Shown: positions 6,981 through 16,996, numbered from the stretch's first letter. The stretch: DNA of 21,178 nt from CAZMCC01 sp964564695 (GCA_964564695.1 CAZMCC010000070.1:1-21178); one strand, 5' to 3'. Numbers and translations: made by a program. Notes: a model not told the origin generated them from the sequence alone.

Positions 6981-7110
6981 AAGCGGACCTCCCGGCCGGG
7001 TGTCCCGCCAAAATCTGCCCCCGAGACCGAACCGCCGCGACGGCCATCAGGTCTCTATGAAGCGGGCCCCGTGGGGGGAGGGGTGCGGGGCCGCGGGGAG
7101 TCCGGGCGTC

Positions 7111-7692
7111 ATGCGCGAATCGGTGCCACTCACGGTGCTGGAAGGGCTGAGGATTGCTTCGCCGTGTGCGGCGCGGTGGGAGGACATGGCGCCCACCGGG
7201 GATGACAAGGCACGGCACTGCGGCGACTGCAATCTGAGCGTGCACAACTTCTCGGCACTGTCGCGGGAGGAGGCCGTGGCGCTGGTCGCTTCGCATATGG
7301 ATCCCGGCGCCGGGAACTCCGGTCAGCGGCTGTGTGCCACCTGGCGCAAGCGGGCCGACGGCACGATCATCTTCCGCGACTGCCCCGTGGGCCTCGCGAA
7401 GGTGCGGGCTCGGATGCGGCGGTGTGTGGCCCGCGTCGCGGCTGTTGTCGGACTCACGTCGCTGTTCACGGCCATGCTCGCACGGGCGAACCGCAACGGG
7501 TGGGAGCCGCGGGAGTACGAGTCGTTTGCGGCTGTGGCGAGGTGGGTGGGGGCCGAGCCGCTCGTGGTGAACCAGATGCCGGGGACGCTGCTCGCTCCGG
7601 CCGGCCCGAGCCCACAAGAGACCGGTGAGGTGATGCGGGTGCCGATCGATGAACGGGCGGTCGACGAGCCCGAGGTCCGCGGCGGCAACTGA
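7111..7692 (+). CDS. Cys-rich single-TM protein, paralog A
   Basis: A 193-residue protein. The start at 7111 (MRESVPLTVLEGLRIASPC) was chosen over upstream GTG/ATG codons because it lines up with the paralog encoded next and has GGGGAG about 10 bases upstream. The N-terminal domain carries C19, the motif RHCGDCNLSVHN (H36, C37, C40, H45), C75 (QRLCATWRKRADGTIIF) and C91 (RDCPVG). The layout C..W..M followed by RxCxxC and (V)HNF with an acidic EEA helix is found at the front of many uncharacterised Bacteroidetes and planctomycete membrane proteins. One membrane segment follows at about 107-124, then a short soluble tail. Metal or heme binding by the Cys/His set is inference. It is the first gene of a three-gene operon, 130 bases past the MmeI-like gene. 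Confidence 0.75.
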   Translation: MRESVPLTVLEGLRIASPCAARWEDMAPTGDDKARHCGDCNLSVHNFSALSREEAVALVASHMDPGAGNSGQRLCATWRKRADGTIIFRDCPVGLAKVRARMRRCVARVAAVVGLTSLFTAMLARANRNGWEPREYESFAAVARWVGAEPLVVNQMPGTLLAPAGPSPQETGEVMRVPIDERAVDEPEVRGGN

Positions 7693-7701
7693 GGACCATC
7701 C

Positions 7702-8295
7702 ATGCCCTCCGACATTTCCCTGAGCATTGTGGACAGCATTCGGCTGGCGTCGCCGTGCCCTGTCCGTTGGGAAGACATGACCCCCACGGGCGGCGGCGAC
7801 ACGGTGCGCCACTGCGCGCAGTGCAACCTCAACGTGCACAACCTGACGGGGATGGGGCGCGAGGAGGCGGAGGCGCTGCTGATGGCGCACTTCGCGCCCG
7901 GCGGCGCGAAGCAGGGGCAGCGGGTGTGCGCGAACTGGCGACGCCGGGCCGACGGGACAATCATCTTCCGCGACTGCCCGGTGGGGCTCGCTCGCGTGCG
8001 GGCGGCGGCGCGGCGGCGGGTTGCGGCGCTGGCGGCGGCGATCGGGGTGACGACGGTGGTGTCGGCGCTGGTGGGGCGTGCCGAGCGGCACGGGTGGGAC
8101 CCGCGCCAGTACGGCTCGTTTGCGATGGTGTCGCGGTGGATCGGGGCGGAGTCGGCGGCGCAGGCGCTGACGGCGACGCGGAGCCAGACGCTGGGCGGCG
8201 ACATCGCGATCAGTCCGGCGATGATGCAGCAGCTTCAGAAGCAGCGGGCGGGGACCGGGAAGGCGGGCAATGGACCGGAGGCGAATGACCCATGA
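7702..8295 (+). CDS. Cys-rich single-TM protein, paralog B
   Basis: A 197-residue tandem paralog of the preceding gene, starting nine bases after its stop. A GAGGA ribosome binding site overlaps that stop codon. All key residues are kept: C19, RHCAQCNLNVHN (H37, C38, C41, H46), C76 in QRVCANWRRRADGTIIFRD and C92 in DCPVGLARVR. A membrane segment at about 105-124 precedes a tail that has diverged from the first copy and is rich in Ala, Thr and Gln. The strict retention of RADGTIIFRDCPVGLA in both copies points to a functional site rather than drift. The stop overlaps the next start (ATGA), so the three genes are probably translationally coupled. Biochemical role unknown. Confidence 0.78.
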   Translation: MPSDISLSIVDSIRLASPCPVRWEDMTPTGGGDTVRHCAQCNLNVHNLTGMGREEAEALLMAHFAPGGAKQGQRVCANWRRRADGTIIFRDCPVGLARVRAAARRRVAALAAAIGVTTVVSALVGRAERHGWDPRQYGSFAMVSRWIGAESAAQALTATRSQTLGGDIAISPAMMQQLQKQRAGTGKAGNGPEANDP

Positions 8296-8750
8296 TTCTC
8301 TTCACGCTTGCGGCCGCGATCGCGTATGCCGCGCTGGCGGGGTGGACGCACCTGGGGGGCACGGCCTGGACGGTGCCGCAGCCCGAGTCGGTGTGGGCGT
8401 TTGTGTTCGGATTGCCGACGCTGGTGACGTTCGTGGTCGCGGATGCGGTGCGACTGGTGCGTCCGAAGTGGACGCTCGATCACCGGGCGCGGCGCGGGTT
8501 GAACGCGGTGGCGGCGGGGCTGATGGCGGGCGTGGTGGGGGCCGCGGCGATGTCGGTGGTGCTGGCGTCGACGGTGACCCTACCGGTGGTGCTCGTGCTG
8601 ATTGCGTGCCCGGCAGCGAGCACGCTGCTGGCGGTGCTGCCGATGCGGAAGCTGCGCGCGGGGTGGTGCGTGGCGTGTGGGTATGACCTGCGGGCGGCGA
8701 CGGTGCGCGGGGGCGGGTGCTGCCCGGAGTGTGGGCGGGTGGAGGGGTGA
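8292..8750 (+). CDS. Four-TM protein with C-terminal zinc ribbon
   Basis: A 152-residue membrane protein beginning in the ATGA overlap with the preceding gene. Hydrophobic segments are at about 1-20, 35-50, 71-92 and 95-113. The C-terminus carries a compact zinc ribbon, CVACGYDLRAATVRGGGC then CPECGR. The CxxCGYDLR form is very common at the ends of planctomycete membrane proteins and is usually taken to bind structural zinc in the cytoplasm. No enzymatic motif is seen. Its coupling to the two Cys-rich paralogs suggests a shared membrane complex, which is inference. Two GC-rich hairpins follow the stop. Confidence 0.75.
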   Translation: MILFTLAAAIAYAALAGWTHLGGTAWTVPQPESVWAFVFGLPTLVTFVVADAVRLVRPKWTLDHRARRGLNAVAAGLMAGVVGAAAMSVVLASTVTLPVVLVLIACPAASTLLAVLPMRKLRAGWCVACGYDLRAATVRGGGCCPECGRVEG

Positions 8751-8760
8751 GGGCGGGTGC

Positions 8761-8789
8761 CCGGGATCGGGCGCTTCGCCAGATCCCGG
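8761..8789. terminator. Hairpin between convergent genes (1)
   Basis: CCGGGATC (8761-8768) pairs with GATCCCGG (8782-8789) around a 13-base loop. It lies 10 bases after the stop of the zinc-ribbon gene. No T-run follows. It may end the three-gene operon. Confidence 0.4.
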
Positions 8790-8829
8790 CGTGGGGTCAA
8801 CCGGTCGTTGGTTCGCAAGCGAAGCACCA

Positions 8830-8861
8830 CCCCGGGTCTGCCCAGAGCGGCCGACCCGGGG
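8830..8861. terminator. Hairpin between convergent genes (2)
   Basis: CCCCGGGTC (8830-8838) pairs perfectly with GACCCGGGG (8853-8861). It sits between the rightward operon and the stop of the leftward osmC gene, 28 bases from the latter. It could serve either strand. Confidence 0.4.
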
Positions 8862-8888
8862 CACCCCCACCCCCCCACCCCCGCTCGT

Positions 8889-9320
8889 TCAGGACTGAAC
8901 GAACTTTGTCGTCAGCGTGATCTGCGTGCCGGCGAGGGCCTTGGAGACGGGGCAGCCGGTCTTGGCCTGGTCGGCAAGCTGCTTGAAGGTGGCCTCGTCC
9001 ATGCCGGGGACGGAGCCTTCGAGCTCGAGTTCGATTTTCGGAATAACGAAGCCACCTCCTTGCTGCTCGAGGTGGACCTTGGCGCTGGTCTGCAGGCTCT
9101 TGGCGGTGGCGCCGGCCTTGCCGATGAGGGCGGACAACTGCATGGTGAAGCAGCCGGCGTGGGCGGCGCCGATGAGTTCTTCGGGGTTGGTGCCGGCACC
9201 GTCGGCGGTGCGGGCGCGGAAGTCGTAGGGGGCGTCGAGGGTCTTGCTCTGGACGGTGATGTGGCCTTTGCCTTCGGTGAGGTTGCCGGACCAGCGGGCC
9301 TGGGCGGTGCGGAATGGCAT
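8889..9320 (-). CDS. osmC: OsmC-family peroxiredoxin
   Basis: A 143-residue OsmC protein, full length for the family. It starts MPFRTAQARWSGNLTEGKG at 9320 with AGGAGA upstream. The family reduces organic hydroperoxides with two reactive cysteines, both present here: C57 in GAAHAGCFTMQLS and C123 in KTGCPVSKAL. The glutamate in TNPEELIGAAHA is also typical. The central helix, the beta strands VHLEQQGGGFVIPKIELEL and the closing ALAGTQITLTTKF strand complete the fold. It is a cytoplasmic protein. The gene appears monocistronic and is followed by hairpins that may serve as its terminator. Upstream is a remnant of a transposase gene rather than a visible OhrR-type regulator. Confidence 0.92.
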   Translation of the reverse strand: MPFRTAQARWSGNLTEGKGHITVQSKTLDAPYDFRARTADGAGTNPEELIGAAHAGCFTMQLSALIGKAGATAKSLQTSAKVHLEQQGGGFVIPKIELELEGSVPGMDEATFKQLADQAKTGCPVSKALAGTQITLTTKFVQS

Positions 9321-9378
9321 GGGGGGTCTCCTGTGGGTTGGAACGGTAGTCGCGGGCGGGCGCGAACGGGGAAGGGGA

Positions 9379-9411
9379 TTCGCCGTGGAGAGCGCGGAGG
9401 ACGCGGAGAGG
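9379..9411. repeat. Short copy of the GCGGAGGACGCGGAG-type repeat
   Basis: The segment GCCGTGGAGAGCGCGGAG followed by GACGCGGAGAGG belongs to the same loose class of tandem 9-mer-like repeats (CGGAGGACA) seen at 16850-16893 and 18395-18598. It lies upstream of osmC. Confidence 0.35.
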
Positions 9412-9443
9412 ATTGGGATGCGCGTGAGAATCCCTTCACCCTT

Positions 9444-9551
9444 GCCGAGCCTGGGAAGTAATCGCTGATGGAATCGGGTCGATTATCGGGATGCAGGATG
9501 CGTATCTGATCGAAGGACTCGGATCGGATTCGACCTCGCCCGGGGCGTGCG
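9444..9551 (+). repeat. Solo remnant of transposase 5' end
   Basis: About 108 bases match 20766-20873 at roughly 85-90 per cent by eye, starting GCCGAGCCTGGGAAGTAATC. The copy holds an ATG at 9491 and the first about 17 codons (MQDAYLIEGLGSDSTSPG) of the same transposase whose longer 5' part lies at the right edge. After that it diverges into unrelated sequence next to the CoxG-like gene. It is therefore a truncated IS copy, not a gene. Confidence 0.8.
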
Positions 9552-9574
9552 GCATCCCGCAACTCGCGAGCCCC

Positions 9575-10036
9575 TCACACCACCGCCGCCCGAATCTTCT
9601 CCCACCCGTCCCGCACCGTCTTGTCCGCCGCGGCCTTGATCAATCCCCCCGGCACCGCCGCGATCAGACCGCTCAACTGCGTCACCTGGGCCGTCCAGTG
9701 CACCTTCGACCCGGCCCCGTCGGCCTCGACGCGCATCGTCGATTCCACCGTCATCTTCGCCCCGATCGCCTCGGAGAAGATCGTCACCTGCGCCTCGCTC
9801 CCCGGGCCGCTCGTGGGGGTCTTCTCCGCGATCGTCATCGTAAACTTCAGCGTCCCGCGGATGAAGCTGAACCCCGGACGCACCACCCCCTTGAGGATGT
9901 TCGGGGCCGTCTTCTCCGCTGACACGAGGTCTGGCACCACCGTCTTCATCTTGTCCGGATCGGTGAGGAACGCGAACACGGCGGCCGGGGCCGCGGGCAG
10001 GGATTCAACGCCGGAAAACGGTTCAATGGTCGCCAT
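9575..10036 (-). CDS. CoxG-like SRPBCC-family protein
   Basis: A 153-residue START-like protein from ATG 10036 (MATIEPFSGVESLPAAPAAV). It shows the pattern of the carbon monoxide dehydrogenase subunit G (CoxG) group: an initial VFAFLTDPDKMKTVVPDL helix region, then LKGVVRPGFSFIRGTLKF, VTIFSEAIGAKMTVESTM, GAGSKVHWTAQVTQLSGLIA and a long C-terminal helix (LIKAAADKTVRDGWEKI). The fold binds hydrophobic ligands, and CoxG proteins help recruit or mature CO dehydrogenase-type enzymes at the membrane. No molybdenum hydroxylase genes are in the window, so a general ligand-binding role is equally possible. The longer frame back to 10114 runs through a hairpin repeat and is rejected as the start. The 91-nt inverted repeat begins 15 bases upstream of the ATG. 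Confidence 0.82.
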   Translation of the reverse strand: MATIEPFSGVESLPAAPAAVFAFLTDPDKMKTVVPDLVSAEKTAPNILKGVVRPGFSFIRGTLKFTMTIAEKTPTSGPGSEAQVTIFSEAIGAKMTVESTMRVEADGAGSKVHWTAQVTQLSGLIAAVPGGLIKAAADKTVRDGWEKIRAAVV

Positions 10037-10050
10037 GGCCGGGAGCGTAG

Positions 10051-10141
10051 GGGTGGCATGTTCAAGCGGCGTGGGGCTTGAGCATGTCCGAACGACCGGC
10101 CAAAACATGCTCAAGCGCCGAGCCGCTTGAGCATGCCACCC
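10051..10141. repeat. 91-nt near-perfect inverted repeat
   Basis: The left arm at 10051-10087 (starting GGGTGGCATGTTCAAGCGGC) and the right arm at 10105-10141 (ending GCCGCTTGAGCATGCCACCC) pair over 37 positions with about four mismatches. The 17-base loop is CCGAACGACCGGCCAAA. The motif TTGAGCATG recurs in each arm, so alternative nested folds exist. The element fills almost all of the 118 bases between the stop of the kinase gene (10155) and the start of the CoxG-like gene (10036). It could end kinase transcription and shape expression of the downstream gene. It looks like a dispersed genomic element. Confidence 0.85.
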
Positions 10142-10154
10142 ACCCTCCCATCAA

Positions 10155-13619
<3,465 letters not shown>

Positions 13620-13644
13620 CGTGGCACGTGTTCGCGTCCGCTCT

Positions 13645-14325
13645 TTAGTCGTCCCCGAACCCGCCCGAACCACCCCCCCCACCCCCACCGCTGCCTCCAA
13701 TCGCCTGCTCCACCTCGCGCCGCAGCCGTGCCCGCGCCACCGTCCAGTCGCGCTTCACCGTCGGCTCGCTGATCCCCAGGCACAGCGCCACCTGCTCGAC
13801 GCTCAGCCCCGCGAAGTACCGCAGCATCACCACGTCGTGCTGACGCTGGTCGTGCTGACGCAGCCGATCGAGCGCCGAGTCGAGCTCGATGAGGTCCGTC
13901 CCGCTCGGCTCGGCCGCCAGCGATTCCTCTTCCAGCGCCACCCGATCGCGACCGCCCCCGTGCTTGATGCGGCGCCGGTGCCGCGCCCGCTCAACCAGGA
14001 TCCGGCGCATCGCCTGAGCGGCCGCCGCGAAGAAGTGCCCGCGGTTCGCCCACTTCACCTCCGCCGCCCCGCCCACCAGCCGCAGATACGCCTCGTGCAC
14101 CAGCGCCGTCGGCTGCAGCGTCCGTCCCGGTGACTCGCGCCGCATGCTCTGCTCCGCGAGCCGACGCAGCCCCTCGTACACCAGCGGCAGCAGCTCGGCG
14201 CTCGCCTTCTGGTCACCGCGCGCGGCCGCATCGATCAGCATCGTGACCTGGTGGGCCCCGGGCAACGGCGTCTGCGCCGACTCCGGGCCATACTCGTTGG
14301 CGCCAAGCTCCAGCGGGTCGCTCAT
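13645..14325 (-). CDS. ECF RNA polymerase sigma factor, planctomycete subfamily
   Basis: A 226-residue extracytoplasmic-function sigma factor. The start at 14325 (MSDPLELGANEYGPESAQ) is taken because the further upstream frame is antisense-like low-complexity. Region 2 spans about 45-115 with LLPLVYEGLRRLAEQSMRRE, PTALVHEAYLRLVG and HFFAAAAQAMRRILVERARH, the latter two typical of the TIGR02999 group. Region 4 (about 150-212) reads RQHDVVMLRYFAGLSVEQVA and LCLGISEPTVKRDWTVARAR, a good helix-turn-helix. The protein ends in an odd glycine-rich tail (GGSGGGGGGGSGGFGDD). No anti-sigma gene is adjacent. The kinase following 25 bases later is the likely regulatory partner, by analogy with sigma-kinase pairs. 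Confidence 0.92.
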   Translation of the reverse strand: MSDPLELGANEYGPESAQTPLPGAHQVTMLIDAAARGDQKASAELLPLVYEGLRRLAEQSMRRESPGRTLQPTALVHEAYLRLVGGAAEVKWANRGHFFAAAAQAMRRILVERARHRRRIKHGGGRDRVALEEESLAAEPSGTDLIELDSALDRLRQHDQRQHDVVMLRYFAGLSVEQVALCLGISEPTVKRDWTVARARLRREVEQAIGGSGGGGGGGSGGFGDD

Positions 14326-14399
14326 CACTCTCGGGCAACCTCCGTATTCCAGTGCCCAGAACGATACCCCATCCGCCCGCCCGGCCCCTTTCACGCCAA

Positions 14400-15455
14400 C
14401 TACTTTGGAGCCGAAGCAGGGTCGGTCGTGGGGGTCGGAATCGGGGCCGCCGGCACTGCGGGGAGTGGGGGGAGTGGGGGGGCCGGAGGGGCCGGGGGCG
14501 GAGCCTTCATCTTCAACAGCCTGCTCCGGATAACCGCGGGGTCCCGCTCGACCACCATCGCCTTGTCCAGCACCCCCGCCGCCATCAGCCGGTCGATCGC
14601 CTCGAGGCTCACCCCGATCTCCCCGTCGGCCGTCGCGTGCAGCCCGTCCGCCGTCAGCAGCACCCGCGACTCCCCGGCCGGATACTCGCGCCCTCCCAGC
14701 TTCAGCGCCCGGTTCGCCATCGAGTCCGCCACCACCCCCGTCATCGACAGCACCACCACGTCCTTCCGCCCCTGGGCCCACGCCGCGATCCGCTCGTTCA
14801 GCTTCGCCAGCGTCGCTTTCGTCGGCACCTGCGACCGGCTCAGCATCATCCCCACGGCGTGCGACATGTCCGGCAGATCCGTCACCACCATCGGCCCCGG
14901 CAGTTGATCCAGCCGCTTCAGCCCCTTCTCGAGCATCACCATCCGCTCCTCGTCGGGCATGCTCCCGTACGAGTGCCAGAACAGGTAGTCGAGCGCGAAC
15001 ACGACCTTCGGCGACTTGAGCTTCGCGAACGCGAGCTGCAACTCCGCCGTGCGGTCCGGCGTCCGGAAGAAGAACGCCGTCGTGCTCGAGGGCAACGGCT
15101 CGGCCCGCCCCGTGATCGCCGCGAGGATGTCCGCGATGTCCACGAGCACCGCCCGCTCCGGCGTCCCCGTCGGCCCCGCCGGCGGCGTCACCATCGTGCC
15201 GAACCCGTCCGAAACGCTCGCCCCGATCACCACGGCCGCATCCAGCGACGTCAGCGGAGCCGTGCTCACCGAGGCAACCGCGGGCGCCGGCGCACCCGTC
15301 TTTGGCGTGTCATCAATTCGGGCGCCCGACGCCGCGAGCGACCAGCCCAGCACGGCCGCGCCGACGATCGCCATCGCCCGTCCGACGCGCCACGCCGCCC
15401 GCCGCCCGCGCCCCGCCCCCCCAACCGATGTCCGCCCGCTGTGTCCGTTCATCAT
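14400..15455 (-). CDS. Secreted SGNH-hydrolase-like protein
   Basis: A 351-residue protein with a basic N-terminus and a hydrophobic stretch (about 27-43, RAMAIVGAAVLGWSLAASG) that reads as a signal peptide or anchor. The first ATG of a pair (MMNGHSGRTS) is used, and the second is equally possible. VVIGASVSDGFG (about 75-86) fits block I of SGNH/GDSL hydrolases with S80 as nucleophile. TADGLHATADGE (about 268-279) fits the C-terminal D-x-x-H block with D270 and H273. Between them lie FALDYLFWHSYG and VVTDLPDMSHAVG, which fill the places of blocks II-III only loosely, so the substrate (ester, acetyl-sugar) is unknown. The tail (319-345) is proline-rich. It lies 74 bases upstream of the sigma factor on the same strand and may share its transcript. 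Confidence 0.78.
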   Translation of the reverse strand: MMNGHSGRTSVGGAGRGRRAAWRVGRAMAIVGAAVLGWSLAASGARIDDTPKTGAPAPAVASVSTAPLTSLDAAVVIGASVSDGFGTMVTPPAGPTGTPERAVLVDIADILAAITGRAEPLPSSTTAFFFRTPDRTAELQLAFAKLKSPKVVFALDYLFWHSYGSMPDEERMVMLEKGLKRLDQLPGPMVVTDLPDMSHAVGMMLSRSQVPTKATLAKLNERIAAWAQGRKDVVVLSMTGVVADSMANRALKLGGREYPAGESRVLLTADGLHATADGEIGVSLEAIDRLMAAGVLDKAMVVERDPAVIRSRLLKMKAPPPAPPAPPLPPLPAVPAAPIPTPTTDPASAPK

Positions 15456-15711
15456 GATGCAAGTTTATTGGCGTACCCGGACTCAGGCTGCGGGACCGGC
15501 CCGAAGGTTCCTGCCCCCGCGGGTCGCCTTGCTTTCTCGGTCCTCGCCAGCCACGTTACCACACGTCCGCAACCTCCCCGCGTGCGCCGCTGCGGAGCGT
15601 AACGACTGGGCGCGGCGTGCGTCCGGGTCGCCGGTTTGAGGGGCTCGCCCTTCTCCCCTGGAGGGCCGAAGTCAGGGGCACGAACTCTCCTTCCCGCCTC
15701 CGGAGGCCCTC

Positions 15712-16182
15712 ATGCTGTCGAACGAAGCGTCCGCACGCCTGTGCTCCCACGTCGCCCGCCTCAACAACCGCCTCCCCGCGATCGTCGACGACGCCGTCAA
15801 CGCCCTCGCGCCGGCGTTCCCGAACGTGCGTGACTGCATCCCCAGCGGCACCCGCCAGCAGCGCTTCGAGGTCCTCACCGGCCTCGCCTACGTCTGCAAG
15901 AACATCGCCAACGTCTCGCGTATCGACTCCTGGCTCGAGATGATGGGCGAGGAGGCCCTGTGCCACGGCTTCGACTGCGACGCCGCCCGGGCCGCGACCA
16001 CGTGGGCCATCGTCGACGCCGTGCGTCGCCACGCCGGCGACGACTGGTCCAGCGAGCTCGATCGCGACTGGCAGACGTTCGCGGCCATGGTCTGCACCGG
16101 CCTGGCCCGCGGCGCCCAGCGCCTCGGCTCCATCGGCGCCAACGCCGCGAACCCGACCAACCCGATCCGCATCGCGGCCTGA
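15712..16182 (+). CDS. Globin-like single-domain protein
   Basis: A 156-residue, all-helical protein starting MLSNEASARLCSHVARLNN at 15712 with GGAGG upstream. Its pattern resembles the globin domain of flavohemoglobins. There is an A-helix with LSNEASARLCSHVARL, a stretch PAFPNVRDCIPSGTRQQRF, an E-helix VLTGLAYVCKNIANVSRI (compare the flavohemoglobin pattern GTQQRALAGAICAYAENIDNL-, shortened), and then a helix ending in AIVDAVRRHAGDDWSSELD, W and MVCTGLARGA. No reductase domain follows. In my hand alignment the proximal (F8) histidine falls near ALCHGF but does not line up exactly, so heme binding is uncertain. It could be a heme-binding sensor-like globin, or a member that has lost heme. 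Function unknown. It is monocistronic and convergent with the NTF2-like gene. Confidence 0.68.
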   Translation: MLSNEASARLCSHVARLNNRLPAIVDDAVNALAPAFPNVRDCIPSGTRQQRFEVLTGLAYVCKNIANVSRIDSWLEMMGEEALCHGFDCDAARAATTWAIVDAVRRHAGDDWSSELDRDWQTFAAMVCTGLARGAQRLGSIGANAANPTNPIRIAA

Positions 16183-16228
16183 TTTGGCTCAGCCCTGATC
16201 CCTGGCCCCTGGCCCCTGATCCCTCCCC

Positions 16229-16588
16229 CTATCCATAGTGCGAAACCGACCGCACGATCAACCCCTGGCCGTCGAGGAAGAACACCTCGCCGGCCAGGTC
16301 CCCGTTCATCCGCCGGTACACGAGCAGTATCGACTCGACTCCGACAGTCACGTGCATCGGATCGAACCGCAGCGTCGGGTTCCGCTCCAGCGCCCGCGCA
16401 AAGTACTCCCGCACCGCCGGGATCCCCACGAGCGCCACGTCATCAGAGTTGTTGTACCGCTTGATGAACGGCGACGAGTGCGAGATCGCGGGCGAGTAGC
16501 ACGCCATGATCCCATCAATGTCGTGCGCGTTCCAAGCCGCGTACCACTTCTCCGCAAACGCACGCGCAGACTCGGGTGTGATCGGCAT
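16229..16588 (-). CDS. NTF2/SnoaL-like family protein
   Basis: A 119-residue single-domain protein from ATG 16588 (MPITPESARAFAEKWYAAWN). The segment FAEKWYAAWNAHDIDGIMAC, then YSPAISHSSP, is the usual start of SnoaL-like polyketide-cyclase/NTF2 proteins. It is followed by GIPAVREYFARALERNPTLR and strands such as VESILLVYRR, AGEVFFLDGQGLIVRSVSHY. The cone-like fold is used by enzymes and ligand-binding proteins alike. The conserved histidines and aspartate here do not fix a reaction. It ends 46 bases from the convergent globin-like gene. Upstream lies copy 2 of the structured repeat, only about 20 bases from the start, so any promoter must be within or beyond that element. Confidence 0.82.
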   Translation of the reverse strand: MPITPESARAFAEKWYAAWNAHDIDGIMACYSPAISHSSPFIKRYNNSDDVALVGIPAVREYFARALERNPTLRFDPMHVTVGVESILLVYRRMNGDLAGEVFFLDGQGLIVRSVSHYG

Positions 16589-16607
16589 GACGGGAGCGTA
16601 CGAGATT

Positions 16608-16742
16608 TCCCTCCGCAACGTGTGGGGGGCGGAGGGAGACCCGTCTCAGCGGCGTTCAGCCGCTGAGACGAGAGGGAGGGCGTCGCTCCGCCCCCTCTCC
16701 CTCGGGGCTCTGGCCGAGGGAGCGGGCAGGGGTGAGGGCTCC
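16608..16742 (+). repeat. Structured intergenic repeat, copy 2
   Basis: The modules are the same as in copy 1. TCCCTCCGC (16608-16616) pairs with GCGGAGGGA (16629-16637). CGTCTCAGCGGC (16642-16653) pairs perfectly with GCCGCTGAGACG (16659-16670) around GTTCA. CCCTCTCCCTCGG (16693-16705) partly pairs with CCGAGGG (16714-16720). The element ends GGCAGGGGTGAGGGCTCC. Relative to copy 1, the second stem is changed on both sides so that pairing is kept. Confidence 0.8.
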
Positions 16743-16784
16743 CCGTTCTCCTCCCTCCTCCTCCGTCTTCTGCCTCTTCGCATT

Positions 16785-16813
16785 CCTCCGCGCCCTCTGC
16801 GCCTCTGCGGTGA
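16785..16813 (+). repeat. 29-base dispersed motif, copy 1
   Basis: The 29 bases from CCTCCGCGCCCTCTGCGCC through CTCTGCGGTGA are identical to 18524-18552. This is one unit of the CTCCGTG/CTCTGCG-type intergenic repeats that surround the msr gene on both sides. Confidence 0.7.
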
Positions 16814-16849
16814 TTCTTCATCCTCTCCGCGCCCCCCCGCGGTGATTCT

Positions 16850-16893
16850 TCCTCCCGCCTCTCTCCGTGCCCTCCGTGTTCTCCGTGGTGGAC
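16850..16893. repeat. CCTCCGTG-type repeat unit
   Basis: Three near repeats of the form TCCGTG(C/T)(C/T)C run in tandem, ending TCCGTGGTGGA. They match the CCTCCGTGTCCTCCGTGCCC units at 18554-18598. Such arrays occur between genes in many bacterial genomes. Confidence 0.5.
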
Positions 16894-16909
16894 TGCCTCT
16901 CCAAAGAAC

Positions 16910-16935
16910 ACGGCTTGGCGATCCCGCCAAGCCGT
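16910..16935 (-). terminator. Probable intrinsic terminator of msrBA
   Basis: ACGGCTTGGCG (16910-16920) pairs perfectly with CGCCAAGCCGT (16925-16935) around a four-base loop. Read on the minus strand, the stem is followed by GTTCTTTGG, a short T-rich stretch. It lies about 60 bases after the msrBA stop, in the right orientation. Confidence 0.6.
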
Positions 16936-16955
16936 GCCGTGTCATCCTCAATTCA

Positions 16956-16979
16956 CCCGGCGGACAAAGCTCCGCCGGG
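16956..16979 (-). terminator. Second hairpin downstream of msrBA
   Basis: CCCGGCGGA (16956-16964) pairs with TCCGCCGGG (16971-16979) around CAAAGC, 17 bases after the msrBA stop. No T-run follows. It may act together with the next hairpin in tandem. Confidence 0.45.
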
Positions 16980-16996
16980 GCACCCGCCTCCGAAGT

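Larger units (their letters stand above)
16589..16996. other. Repeat-rich intergenic region
   Basis: No gene is seen. From left to right it contains structured repeat copy 2 (16608-16742), a C/T-rich tract, a 29-base motif (16785-16813) that recurs exactly at 18524-18552, a GTGCCCTCCGTGTTCTCCGT-type repeat (16850-16893) and two hairpins next to the end of the msr gene. Confidence 0.6.

Noticed and set aside
9491..9922. Forward frame beginning MQDAYLIEGLG as a gene
   Set aside because: Only the first about 17 codons are transposase. The rest is antisense to the CoxG-like gene.
16183..16228. Short CCCTGATCCCTGGCCCCTGG-like direct repeats
   Set aside because: They are only a few imperfect 9-11-base units in a 46-base gap. 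They are not clearly more than composition bias.
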